64,000 nt of DNA from Dryomyza anilis (lineage: Eukaryota > Arthropoda > Insecta > Diptera > Dryomyzidae): the NCBI GenBank assembly GCA_951804985.1, contig OX638131.1:59674351-59738350 (forward strand). The letters are read 5' to 3'. The notes below the pieces were generated by a model. The model did not search any database. It saw nothing but the letters and a program-made list of their open reading frames with translations, and was not told the origin of the DNA. Positions 42,982-53,852 of the stretch are shown one piece after another (the first letter of the stretch is position 1; every line of letters begins with the position of its first letter). The translations under genes were made by a program, and so were the position numbers.

Positions 42982-44228
42982 ACGCAGATGCTTTAAGTAG
43001 AATTCCACATCCAGAACCAGATATTACTGCGGTCCAAACACGGTCTAAGACCACACAGAATAAATTAGATAATCAAATTTCAAAAACCAAACAACAAGTG
43101 AGCACGCCAGTACTGGATGAAATAACAACAGACACCAAGAACGAATTAAACTCAAGTCTACTATTAACTGACCCAGAGGAAATTAAAACTGTTATAAAAG
43201 ATTTTCATGACTCAGCATTAGGGGGTCACCAGGGCGCAGTGAAAACATATTTTAGAATCAGAAAACAATTTAAGTGGAAAGGTATGCAAAAAGAAATAAA
43301 AGATTACGTTCAGAATTGTCATAAATGCCAAGTAAATAAAAGTTCTAGGCTTACTAAAATGCCAATGGTTTTAACTGATACGCCTGTACGACCATTCGAT
43401 AAAGTATACATGGATCTTGTAGGTATTTTACCGGAAACTATATCTGGAAATAAATATATATTAACTTTTCAAGATGATTTTTCAAAATACATGTGCTGCG
43501 TAGCCATACCGGATGCAGAAGCGAACACAGTAGCAAAAGCATTTTACGACGAAATCATTACACGTCATAATATACCGAAAATATTAGTAACGGACAATGG
43601 TTTAAATTTCGTCTCAAAACTATTTTCAGATACTTGTAAATTATTAGGAATTAAAAAGTTACATATTACGCCATATCATCCACAAGCTAATGGGTCTTTA
43701 GAAAGAAGCCATCGTCCGTTAGCAGAATATCTAAGGAATTTTTCAAAAGAAGATGGGTCAAACTGGGACCAATGGTTAAATTCAGCAATGCATGTGCACA
43801 ATAACACAGTGCATATGTCCACTGGGAAAACTCCTTTACGTACTTTATATGGGTACGACTTTGATATGCCAACAAATCTAAAGCGAAAATGTTCACCAGT
43901 ATATAATACCGATGATTACAACAAGTTATTAAAATACCAAATTCAACGCACACACGAAATCGTGAGAGAGAATCAAGAAAAAGCAAAAGAAAAATCTAAA
44001 CAAATCTATGATAGCACATTACACCCAAAAATATTTAGCGTAGGCGATAAAATTTTGTTAAAGAATCAGAATAGAAAGAATAAATTTTCACCTATTTGGG
44101 TAGGACCGTACGAGGTACTTTCGATAGTAAGTCCTGTAACGACAATGATTTCTATCAAAGGTAAAGGGAAAAAATTCCATAACAACTTATTAAAAGCATA
44201 CAATTTTGAAGAAAATATAACGAAATAA
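42945..44228 (+). CDS. Gypsy B Pol, third part: end of RNase H and integrase
   Basis: From about 42945 the normal frame resumes (YKPGKQNLNADALSR). Then come a variable linker with VQTRSKTTQ, the HHCC zinc domain (GGHQGAVKTYFRIRKQ...CHKCQ), the integrase core with VYMDLVGILPE, VTDNGLNF and NGSLERSHRPLAE (D,D,E triad intact), and a C-terminal GPY/F module (WVGPYEVLSI). The ORF ends in LLKAYNFEENITK. It matches element A strongly. Apart from the frame breaks upstream it looks functional. Confidence 0.93.
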   Translation, partial: YEISYKPGKQNLNADALSRIPHPEPDITAVQTRSKTTQNKLDNQISKTKQQVSTPVLDEITTDTKNELNSSLLLTDPEEIKTVIKDFHDSALGGHQGAVKTYFRIRKQFKWKGMQKEIKDYVQNCHKCQVNKSSRLTKMPMVLTDTPVRPFDKVYMDLVGILPETISGNKYILTFQDDFSKYMCCVAIPDAEANTVAKAFYDEIITRHNIPKILVTDNGLNFVSKLFSDTCKLLGIKKLHITPYHPQANGSLERSHRPLAEYLRNFSKEDGSNWDQWLNSAMHVHNNTVHMSTGKTPLRTLYGYDFDMPTNLKRKCSPVYNTDDYNKLLKYQIQRTHEIVRENQEKAKEKSKQIYDSTLHPKIFSVGDKILLKNQNRKNKFSPIWVGPYEVLSIVSPVTTMISIKGKGKKFHNNLLKAYNFEENITK

Positions 44229-46826
44229 ATAACGTGACAAACAGTTCATGATGATCATAATACATAATGTAGATCATGTTAAATGCATAATACTGCAAAC
44301 AATGGTGAATGGAATAAATTACGCATAAATAAGATTTTTTTTTTTGGAATAGGTGTTTAATATTACTGAAATAAATTAGTGCATGAGGAAATAGCTATGT
44401 ATTAATTTTAAAGGTGACTAGCATTGAATCATGTACTAACAAATGTTTTATAAGGAAAATAGATAAAGGAGTAAAGTAATTTAAGATATTATGAGTAAGA
44501 AAATATCAAAGGTTAATAACAGTTAATAATGAATAAGGTGATAAGCATGAGTATATTAGATGAGCTATAAAATAGTAAAATAAAATTTAAATTGTCACTA
44601 CAATTGAGATAGGTCAGTACCTCAATGGCATTGAACCAAACGATATGAACCACTGCACTAATGCAAATAAAATGAGATACGTTATTTTGTATGTTATAAT
44701 GTATACTGAAAAAAAAAAATAAGAAAAAAGACGAAAATTAATATGAATATGAAAGATAATAATAAACGGATAGCATGTGCGAGATGGTGTGGAGAGGAGT
44801 CATGGGAAAGTGCATAGTAGCCCAATGGGTTTAAATATAATGCATACCAAGAGTAATGCGGAGTAGGGAGTAAAAAATGAATTATAAGAACATGATTAAA
44901 TTCGGAAATTAGTGCACGAATAAATAGCTAAATATTACTTATTGAAAATGACTAGCATTGATTCCTAATGAATTTGTATAAAGAATAATTAGGTTATAAC
45001 AATAGTAGACACTAAAGATTTTAAAAGTATAAATAAACAAGTAGTAAAATAATAGTAACTTACACACACATATATAAAATATACACGTAATTCAATATTC
45101 TAATATAAGATAACGTAAATGGAAATAAGTTATAGAGGATGTTAAAAATAAATTATGTATACAATTTAAAGATTTTATAATGTAAAGTAATAATAGTATT
45201 TAGTTAATGATCCTGGTTCTGGAAATGGACAAGACGTACACGAAGAGACGAAGAAGTAACAAATAGACGAAGGGAAAACGAATAATTACAAAATAGAGAA
45301 ATACAATTCAGGAGCGTCAACGATGATCGTTTAGTTTTGTTGGGAAAAGGTCTGAAATGGTAATGTTATGTAATGACATATGAAACAACATGTGAGAGTT
45401 ATGGTGCGGACGACAACAATTGGACGTCAATCAGATGATTTATTAAGAGAAAGAAGGAGCTATACTATAAATATGGAGGTAGAAATTTGACAAATATGCA
45501 AAGTTGCGACTATTGTACCATAATGAGACAACAACAGTTTACATCTTTACATACATATAATTAAAAAAAATGTCAATTTTATAGCACAAAACAACACTCT
45601 AATATTATAAGTTGAAGGAGCTTTTTCATATACACTTAATTAGCTGTGAATGCGAACCTGTACTAAAGCAAAAAAGTCAAATGAACACGACAACATCATT
45701 GTATAATTAAAAGATACTAATTCCTGATCGATAGAAGAACTCGCTAGAGGAAGACAAGTTATAATAAGATCCAGAAATATGCGATTACAAAATTATTCAT
45801 TTTAAAATCCGCTCTCAACAAATTACGATTAACTTGGCAGAAAAACAAAGCAATATCGAAGACGAAAAAATTAAATAATGTCGACGACAATAAGTTTTCA
45901 AGCAATTAACATCAAGACGAAGAATATCAGCTATTGTCCATTCTATACAGGGAAGGTGAGAAGAAATCGAGAGATGAAATTCAGCCAACATAATATACAC
46001 GAGTAACAGAACCAGCGATCGCAGCAGTTTATGACATGTTAATGTTATTAAAATATTATAAATATGTAAAAGAAAATGAATGTAAGTTGAAGTGGAAATA
46101 TAGTAAAGTTAAAGTAAAATGAAGAAAATTAAAGTAAAATGAGAACAAATTAAAATTACAATAAAGTAACAATAAATTTGATCAAATAAAAGTAAAGTAA
46201 ACTAGACGAAAATTAAAGTAAAATGTAAGTTAAAGTAAACTAGAGAAAAATAATGAAAAATGGAAGTAGAATATAGTAAAAGTAAAAGTGAACAAATATT
46301 AAAAAGTTCAACAATATAAATAAGAAAGAAAGTTAAAGAAATATTATTTAAAGAAAAGTATAATAATAAATTACTAAGAAAATGAATATTCCACAAGAAT
46401 AACTTTAAATATTCAAATTTAAAAATCGCAAAATATTTCCAAGTTAAAGTAAACAAATCGTTGCAAAAAATTAAGCATAATGTCTGATATGTATAATTAA
46501 AAATAACAACTGAACAACACAAAACGCAGCAAGTGCAAAGCGGTAACCTGATCAACTACTGTTTTGTCAACTGCAACGTTCTGTGCATTGTAACTGTTGT
46601 TTAGTAATTAGGTTATTAACCTCCAAATACATTATATTTTCAAATAATATAGTATGTCGTTGCCCATTTAAATAATATTGATGAACAAGACAAAACTATT
46701 ATTAAGTTTATTTATATACATGTTTTTTTATAGTAGTAATGCTTTCTATGATAATATTAATGATGTAAAAGAAAAAACTATTATTCATTTTAATAATAAT
46801 TTTTTCTTAAAATAAGGGTGGAGGTA
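44229..46826 (+). other. Gypsy B 3' non-coding region, 2.6 kb
   Basis: A-rich on the plus strand with stops in all frames. The stretch 46060-46330 is a degenerate array of taaagtaaaatga / aattaaagtaa words. No env motif was found (no cleavage site, no membrane anchor frame on the plus strand). It ends in the purine tract aataagggtggagg just before the 3' LTR. Its length is unusual for an element without env. Confidence 0.75.
46811..46826 (+). other. Gypsy B polypurine tract
   Basis: aataagggtggaggta immediately before the 3' LTR; the expected primer for plus-strand DNA synthesis. Confidence 0.85.
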
Positions 46827-47328
46827 TGTTGTAAGTCAACATTTGGTAAGTCACTATACGTTGATATTATAAACGTATCGTGACCTACTTCCGCGATGAC
46901 TACCTTATGCAGTTATCGTGAAGTTGGTGTAAGGTGTGATGTAGGGCTTACGTATCAAAGTTCAGTATTGTCGAAGTTGTGTCAAACCAGCGGTGGCGTG
47001 ATTGGCTAGAGTGAAATTTGCGCACGGCACTCTGCCGGAACATGTTAGATTTGGAACATACCTCCATATAATAGTTTAAGTTAGATTTTAAGTCAGTTGT
47101 TAGTGGTAAATCAGTAGTTCAGTAGTAGACAATAATGTTAATATTAAAATATAACTTTAGAGTAAATAAAAGTATGTCTTAAAAGAAAAGACTTGTTTGA
47201 ATTATTTCGGTTAATAAAAATGGAACTTCGACGTTGGACATTCTCTGGTAGGACATCATGGGTAATTATAAAAGGAACGTTGCGACATTTGGCTTCACGC
47301 CTAAGCAACGGACATTTTAATTACAACA
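46827..47328 (+). repeat. Gypsy B 3' LTR
   Basis: 502 bp, TGTTGTAAGTC to TTACAACA, nearly identical to the 5' LTR; followed by the second GTAG. A Phe/Arg-rich frame (MFELFRLIKMELRR) appears in both LTRs and is an LTR by-product. Confidence 0.95.
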
Positions 47329-47533
47329 GTAGTAGGGATTTCAACAGACAGACAGACAGACAGACAGACGGACAGACGGACAGACAGACGGACAGACGGA
47401 CATCGCTAAATCGACTCAGGAGGTCATGCTGATCAAGAATATATATACTTTTCCATACCGGAGATGCTTCCTTCTGGGTGTTACAAACGGCGTACCAAAC
47501 TGAATATACCCTTTCACTCTTAGTGTAGGGTAT
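47329..47533 (-). mobile_element. Mini-me-like repeat, copy c, part 2
   Basis: Continues copy c after gypsy B: gtagtagggatttcaacag, a (CAGA/CGGA)n GTCY tract at 47341-47402, then the conserved end gtgtagggtat. Beyond it aaaaagtctactg resumes the palindrome arm. Confidence 0.93.
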
Positions 47534-47960
47534 AAAAAAGTCTACTGAAAAAAAGCGCCTGGATGCGTATTTCTTTCTGTAGAAACACTTTCATTTAAAA
47601 GCGCACCTTTGTGAAATTCCATATGCGTCAAGTAGTCGATGTGCAAATCTTTGTCATCAAAAATTTTAATTTCAACAATAGTTGAGCGGCGCTCAAATTT
47701 TGTCTATTTTTTAGTTGAGCGCGCTCATCTGACGTCAGCTCATGCTGTTGAGTCCGCTCATCAGATGTGTCCGCTCAATATTTGAGTGATCGACCATCGC
47801 TCAACCAAGCTCATTTGAGCTAGCTCAAATGAGCTTGAGCGATGAGCGTTGAGCGATTTGAGCTTTTTTACAACCTTGCCCAAATGCAGTAACCGACGTT
47901 TCAAACAGCCACGACCCGACGTCTCAACACAGCCCCACGGACCTACGTCACACAGTGTGC
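47534..47960. repeat. Continuation of the left palindrome's second arm (with partial TTGAGCG element)
   Basis: aaaaaagtctactg...gcgcctggatgcgtatttctttc continues the sequence that leads from the 60-bp repeats to the TTGAGCG element (compare 57180-57330). From about 47670 it holds the outer part of a TTGAGCG element (aatagttgagcggcgctcaaa), shortened by a deletion before acaaccttgcccaaatgcag. So 37500-37787 plus 47534-47960 is one interrupted arm. Confidence 0.8.
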
Positions 47961-48890
47961 ACAAACGCTCTTAAATCGGGTGAAATTCAGTATTGTCGGA
48001 ACCACTCAACCGATTTTAAAAATTTAACCAGTTGGGAAGGTTAGATCACATGGGAAATTTTAAGGTAGGTGTTATTATGATAGTTAGGATTATCAAAATT
48101 ATAGTCGGTCTAAGCCGACTATAAATACCCTACACATATGTGTGGTTACCATTAAAAGTGGTATATAGGTCACCAGGATATACAAATCCCGATAATAACT
48201 ACAAACTTTCAATCGCTGAAGTATTTCCATTCTTTTGATACCCATATTTACAAATGGGTAGGAATACCGAATTTCGATTTTTTTTGTTGAGCCACAACAA
48301 TTATTTCCATGTATTTTAGCATGAGTCAATATATATATATTTACCAAAAAAAGTTTACCTAAGCACGTATACAGTAAAATTGATCTGTACATATACATTT
48401 TATATGAGGTATTTGAACATAAGAGGTCGGTTCTCAGGTCACAATAGACCGATCATGCCAATACTCTAAATCTAAAGTTGTATTGCTCTAGCTCTTCTAC
48501 TTTTTCTGTAATCATGATTTCAACAGACACACAGAGGGACAGACAGACGGAAATCGCTAAATCGACTCAGGAGATCATGCTGATCAAGAATATATATACT
48601 TTTCCATAACGGAGATGCTTCCTTCTGGGTGGTACAAACGGCGTACCAAACTGAATATACCCTTTCACTCTTTTTTTTAATTTTTGAAGACTTGACTTTA
48701 CATATTTTTACATAGATTGTACATTTTATCATGAAATCAAAATATTTGTATGGGACTTTTATAAACAATTTTAAAACTTAAGTTCTCCTAAGTTCTCTCT
48801 GTACAACATTTTTTAAATTTTTAAAATCGGTTGAGTGGTTCCGACAATACTGAATTTCACCCTATTTAAGAGCGTTTGGGCACACTATGC
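47956..48890. repeat. Inverted repeat pair of about 70 bp around a mini-me copy
   Basis: 47956-48025 (tgtgcacaaacgctcttaaat...gaaattcagtattgtcgg...) and 48815-48885 are reverse complements with few differences. Between them lie mini-me copy d and about 140 bp of AT-rich sequence. The sequences outside the pair (cagcc-acg...gacgtctc) are also loosely inverted. It may be a foldback element disrupted by the mini-me. Confidence 0.8.
48026..48672 (-). mobile_element. Mini-me-like repeat, copy d (truncated at its start)
   Basis: From aaccagttgggaagg to ccctttcactctt, lacking the last gtgtagggtat. The GTCY tract is short and interrupted (cagacacacagagggacagacagacgg). It is more diverged than copies b, c, e and f. 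Confidence 0.88.
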
Positions 48891-49099
48891 GTCACATTAC
48901 AGCCACACGGTAGACGTCTCGACATAGCTCCACTGTCAACAGCGTCAACCGCATCAGCCAGACTCAACTCAACTCAAATGAACACAAGATTCTCATGTTA
49001 CTATCACTAATCGTACCGACACCATTTAGAACTTCGAATTAAAAAAGATACCTTTTCATTAATTCGTGACCTTGTCACTGGAGGGTATGCTCTCGAATC

Positions 49100-49827
49100 A
49101 TCCTTGAAGTTTAAACATACAAACAAATCGACATTCTCTCTAGTTCAACCCGTCTCAAATTGGCATGGGTCTATTTTTTTTTTTATTATTGAATCCAAAT
49201 TGGTAACGGTGAATTTCTCTATAGTAAAGTTCAAAAAATCTAAAGTTTGATGCTTAGTCAATTATTATATTTTTTGTTTTGTTGGTGTAATTGGGTTTAA
49301 AAGTTTGATAATGGTTCCAGAATTTATCACAAACGATTTTAGCCATAAATAATACAGTCCTGTACTCTCACATTGCTACCGAAGGTAAAAAAAAAAGATT
49401 TAAGAAATATAAATTTATGTTTAGGGTAAAAAATGTGTTTTGTGTCAGAATTAAGAATAAAAATAAGAGTTTTAATCTAAAATATCCTCCTAAAATTTCA
49501 CCAATTTTCAAACAAATCTTATGAAGTTGAAAACACCCTAAAAAATAATAATTATCTTTTATATTTTTACTGAAATTGTCTAGGACCATTATGAAACTTT
49601 TAAGCCCAAAAAAACAATATGATGTAATCAGTAAAAATTGTTTAATTGACAAAGCATCAGACTTTCGAAAAACTATACTGGACAGAAATTCACTTTTAAT
49701 AGATTTTTATTCAGCGCACATAATGCCTTTGACTACAGAATGTATTAGATAAATATTACATGTATCGACTTGAGACGGGTTGAACTACGGAAAATGTCGA
49801 TTTTAGTACTTTTTAAACTTCAAGGAC
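49100..49827. mobile_element. Possible MITE with diverged inverted ends
   Basis: 49100-49158 (tccttgaagtttaaa ... agttcaacccgtctcaa) and 49757-49827 are imperfect reverse complements over about 60 bp. The interior is AT-rich without coding sequence. Target duplication not found. Confidence 0.5.
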
Positions 49828-50072
49828 GATGAGCTAGCATAATATTTGCTTCAGAGTTTACTCTAATTTTATGAGCCTATTCCGATCCAAAACAATTTCA
49901 TTTAGTTGGTGAAAAAACAAAAATATGGCTTTTAACAGTTTTTTAACTTCATCTGCAGTGCGCGAGCACAGGACATTATCTTTTCCGAGTGAAATTTTGG
50001 TAAACTCTAGCAGCACAATGTAACATTTATGCTCTATTACAACTATGGGAAATTTCTTCTATCCGCCCTAAC

Positions 50073-51599
50073 TAGGGATGTCAATCCCGGGATCCCGGGA
50101 TTTCAGTCCAATCAGTCCCGAAAAACTCATCCCGGGATCATCGTTAAATCCCGGGATTTTCGGGATTACAAAAAACGCTAGTAGATCAATTTTTAATAGT
50201 TTATTCAAAAGTCTTTCAATGTTTGTGTACACATTTTGTGAAAAAGTAAATCTAACATTTAATCAAGGTTTGAAACCTAAACGAATAACGGTTTCGATTT
50301 CGGTTTTTTCCGCGTTTTGGTTTCGGTTTTAGGTTTTTATTACGAAACGGTTTCAGTATACCGATTCCAAGTTACGGTTTCGGTTTTGATTTCGGTTTTT
50401 GTATCAAATTTCTTTTAATTCCATATTTTTCAAATAACTTAACATTGCACTATGGGACATAAGCTTAGTCTAGCTCGCCGAAAATTGTACAAGAAAAAAA
50501 TTTTATTTTGGGAATTCATAATTTTATTAAATGACATTAAACATGCCTTGTAGTTAAGATCTTCTATATAAAATAAAATATGTTTTCCTGTTTCTTTTTA
50601 TGCTTTTTTAAAAACCGTTTTAAACTGGTATAAAACCGAAACGGTTTATTTCTGATTTTCGTATAACGGTTTCGATTACGGTTTCGGTTTTAAATGGATA
50701 TCGGTTTTAAACGGATATCGGTTTCGGTTTCGGCTACGGTTTCAATCCTTGGATTTAATGGACTAAAATCTTAAAACACTGCCGTAAATAATAATGAATT
50801 ACATGCTTTTTGACTTTGAACAAATTCACACATTTTTAAAAATTACGTCACTTTCGACTAATAACACTGTTCGGCAATCATTTTCTCATATCATGCCTAT
50901 ATAATTTTAATGTACTGATTCGAACTGCGTTTTTGGTTTTTTCCGTATACGTAATGTTTTGGAGAAAAATGCAATTTATTATTTTTGCATTTTTCACTGC
51001 ATTTAAAAACAAACTTTTTTTTATAAAAAGACTAAACAGCCATTGAATAAAAATTCAAATAGTTATTGCCCATGAACAAGTCAACTTCGTCGTTTGAGAT
51101 TTGGTTGCAATAACCGGTTAAATCACATACAACTTAAATAATTTTGAAATTAAAAGTTTAAATATTTCAAAATTTGTAAAACTATTTATTTTTTTAAAAT
51201 TATATTTTTTTTTTTTTTAAATATTGTTTTCCACAAAAAACCAATATCCCAATAACAAATTTTGTTGTTCATTCAATATTTTAATTTTCTTATATTTGTA
51301 CTAAAAAATAAATTTTAAATAAAAAGTATTAAAAAAATTTTTGATGATCAACGGGGTTTATATATCGCGGATTTAGTATACCATATTTGAATACCCAACC
51401 TGAAAACAGATGCATTTGAATATATGACTTTAGTTTGATTTAAGCATTATAATTGATTATTATTTAAACACAGATATGGTTATTTTATGTCTTTGCTATT
51501 ATTTTTTTAAATCCCGGGACTAATCCCGGGATCCCGGGATTCAAATTTTTTAGTCCCGAAATTTCGGGATTGAAAAATAGTCCGGGATTGACATCCCTA
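50073..51599. mobile_element. Non-autonomous hAT element (1527 bp) with 8-bp target duplication
   Basis: The ends read TAGGGATGTCAATCCCGG in both inward directions, beginning TAGGGATG like the Ac end of the hAT superfamily. They are flanked by an exact 8-bp duplication GCCCTAAC (50065-50072, 51600-51607), the hAT hallmark. Sub-terminal cccgggat blocks are rich in self-complementary words. There is no transposase frame. A second element is nested at 50264-50751. A fragment of the same family lies at 12228-12424. Confidence 0.93.
50264..50751. mobile_element. Second hAT-like MITE nested in the first
   Basis: 488 bp. The ends are CAAGGTTTGAAACC and, inward from the right, CAAGGATTGAAACC (13 of 14). 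Flanks catttaat (50256-50263) and gatttaat (50752-50759) match in 7 of 8 bases. The interior is full of cggtttcggttt words in both halves. The 8-bp duplication again suggests hAT. Confidence 0.8.
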
Positions 51600-51622
51600 G
51601 CCCTAACATAAAATAAACATCA

Positions 51623-52367
51623 AACCAGTTGGGAAGGTTAGATCACATGGGAAATTTTAAAGTAGGTGTAATTATGATAGTTAGGATTATCAAAATTATA
51701 GTCGGTCTAAGCCGACTATAAATACCCTACACATATGTGTGGTTACCATTCAAAGTGACATATAGGTCACCAGGGTATACGAATCCTGAAAATAATTACA
51801 AACATTCAATCGCTGAAGAATTTCCATTCATTTGATACCCATATTTACAAATGGGTAGATGTACCGAATTTCGATTTTTTTTTTTGTGAACCACAAGTCT
51901 TTTTGCCGGAAAACATTATTATAATGTATTTCAGCATGATATCAATATATATTTGACCAAAAAAGTTTACCTAAGCACGTATACATAAAAATTGATCTTT
52001 ATATGTACATTTTATATGAGGTATTTGAACATAAGTGGTCGGATCATAGGTCACAATGGACCGATCTCGCCAATTTTTTCGCACATACAGCGTAGGTATA
52101 TTAGTAATCTAAGTTATAAGTTTCATTTATCTAGCTTTTCAATTTTAAAAGTAGTAGGGATTTCAACAGACAGACAGACAGACGGACAGACAGACGGACA
52201 GACAGACAGACGGACAGACAGACGGACAGACGGACATCGCTAAATCGACTCAGGAGGTCATGCTGATCAAGAATATATATACTTTTCCATACCGGAGATG
52301 CTTCCTTCTGGGTGTTACAAACGGCGTACCAAACTGAATATACCCTTTCACTCTTAGTGTAGGGTAT
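51623..52367 (-). mobile_element. Mini-me-like repeat, copy e
   Basis: Full-length minus-strand copy from aaccagttgggaagg to gtgtagggtat. The GTCY tract (cagacagacagacggacag..., 52166-52236) is long. Very similar to copies c and f. Confidence 0.93.
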
Positions 52368-52559
52368 AATAAAAAATAACAATAAAATTTATAAATTAAT
52401 TAAATAATAAATATTAATAAAATAAACAAATTATTTTTAAACTTGAAGTTGAATTTTTTCTAACGGTTAAACGGTTATCATTAGCTTAAAAACGGAAAAC
52501 TACGGAAGCTATTAATACATAAATTCAGATTCAAAGGATTTCAAAAATAAAATATAATA

Positions 52560-52866
52560 ATATAATAGTTTGGCACTACAGTCCTGTATAGAACTTCGGC
52601 CGAGCTCTCTCACCATTTTGAGCTGTGCGTGTTATATTTGTACTCAAAGTGGTGGGACCTACAGTTTATTGCCGAATCCGAACGGCGGGTGAGAGCTTTT
52701 CATAGGCAATGGTTTTACTCTCGTAGGTTTGCCATTTACTGACGAGAGGTAGCGCGGTATAGAAAAATGTTTCTATGAAAAGATGTTGTTAGCCCCAGTC
52801 CAGACTTGAACCGGGGACCTTTCGGCTCGCAGTCCAACGCACTAACCACTGAGCTACCGCGGATAT
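52560..52866 (-). mobile_element. tRNA-derived SINE, free copy
   Basis: On the minus strand it starts ccgcggtagctcagtgg, with the A box tagctcagtggttagtgcg at about 52839-52857 and the B box ggttcaagtct at 52802-52812. A body follows as in the array SINEs, ending at the ccaaactattatat tail near 52565. The A box is closer to consensus than in the array copies, so this copy may be nearer to the active source. It starts about 50 bp before mini-me copy f. Confidence 0.88.
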
Positions 52867-52918
52867 AATTCCATATAATGCCCATATAATTCCATCATCT
52901 GCTTTTTCAGCTCTTATT

Positions 52919-53074
52919 ATACCCTACACTCAGAGTGAAAGGGTATATTCAGTTTGGTACGCCGTTTGTAACACCCAGAAGGAAGCATCTCCGGTATGGA
53001 AAAGTATATATATTCTTGATCAGCATGACCTCCTGAGTCGATTTAGCGATGTCCGTCTGTCCGTCTGTCTGTCC

Positions 53075-53116
<42 letters not shown>

Positions 53117-53669
53117 CTGTCCGTCTGTCTGTTGAAATCCCTACTACTTTTAAAATTGAAAAGCTAGATAAATGAAACTTATAACTTAGATTACTAATAT
53201 ACCTACGCTGTATGTATTGGCGAGATCGGTCCATTGTGACCTATGATCCGACCACTTATGTTCAAATACCTCATATAAAATGTACATATAAAGATCAATT
53301 TTTATGTATACGTGCTTAGGTAAACTTTTTTGGTCAAATATATATTGATATCATGCTGAAATACATTATAATAATGTTTTCCGGCAAAAAGACTTGTGGT
53401 TCACAAAAAAAAAAAATCGAAATTCGGTACATCTACCCATTTGTAAATATGGGTATCAAATGAATGGAAATTCTTCAGCGATTGAATGTTTGTAATTATT
53501 TTCAGGATTCGTATACCCTGGTGACCTATATATCACTTTGAATGGTAACCACACATATGTGTAGGGTATTTATAGTCGGCTTAGACCGACTATAATTTTG
53601 ATAATCCTAACTATCATAATTACACCTACTTTAAAATTTCCCATGTGATCTAACCTTCCCAACTGGTTT
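52919..53669 (+). mobile_element. Mini-me-like repeat, copy f
   Basis: Full-length, ataccctacactcagag to cttcccaactggtttt, with the longest GTCY tract of the window (53049-53133). Opposite in orientation to copy e 550 bp away, so the two can pair as a large inverted repeat. Confidence 0.93.
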
Positions 53670-53694
53670 TTACTTATTAAAGTGATCCGGTAGG

Positions 53695-53846
53695 GCGATT
53701 CTGTAACTTATTAACGACAAAAATCGATATTTTTAACGACTAATATCGGTTAAATTTACATTTTTTTCATGATGATCGCTTCTGCATGCCACAATTCTCG
53801 TTAGTTAACGATATCGATATTTGTCGTTAATAAGTTACAGAATCGC
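53695..53846. mobile_element. Short TIR MITE (GCGATTCTGTAACTTATTAACGAC type)
   Basis: 152 bp. Both ends read GCGATTCTGTAACTTATTAA inward and continue to match for about 35 bp (cgacaaa.atcgatat). Half-copies occur in array units 2-4 near 20413-20515. No coding sequence; target duplication unclear. Confidence 0.85.
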
Positions 53847-53852
53847 GCCTCT

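Larger units (their letters stand above)
38315..47328 (+). mobile_element. Ty3/gypsy LTR retrotransposon, element B (structurally complete, 9014 bp)
   Basis: Two LTRs (510 and 502 bp) with perfect TGTTGTAA/TTACAACA ends differ by an 8-bp indel and, as far as I could compare, about one base. The flanks carry a 4-bp target duplication GTAG (38311-38314, 47329-47332). The primer-binding site, Gag, knuckles, protease, RT, RNase H, integrase and a purine tract are all present. Pol has two frame breaks (about 42325 and 42935), so this copy is probably not autonomous. About 2.6 kb between pol and the 3' LTR is non-coding. Confidence 0.97.

Noticed and set aside
46202..46555. Minus-strand hydrophobic ORF of 117 codons as a possible env or membrane protein
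   Set aside because: It is antisense to the A-rich 3' region of gypsy B; Leu/Phe richness follows from the base composition.
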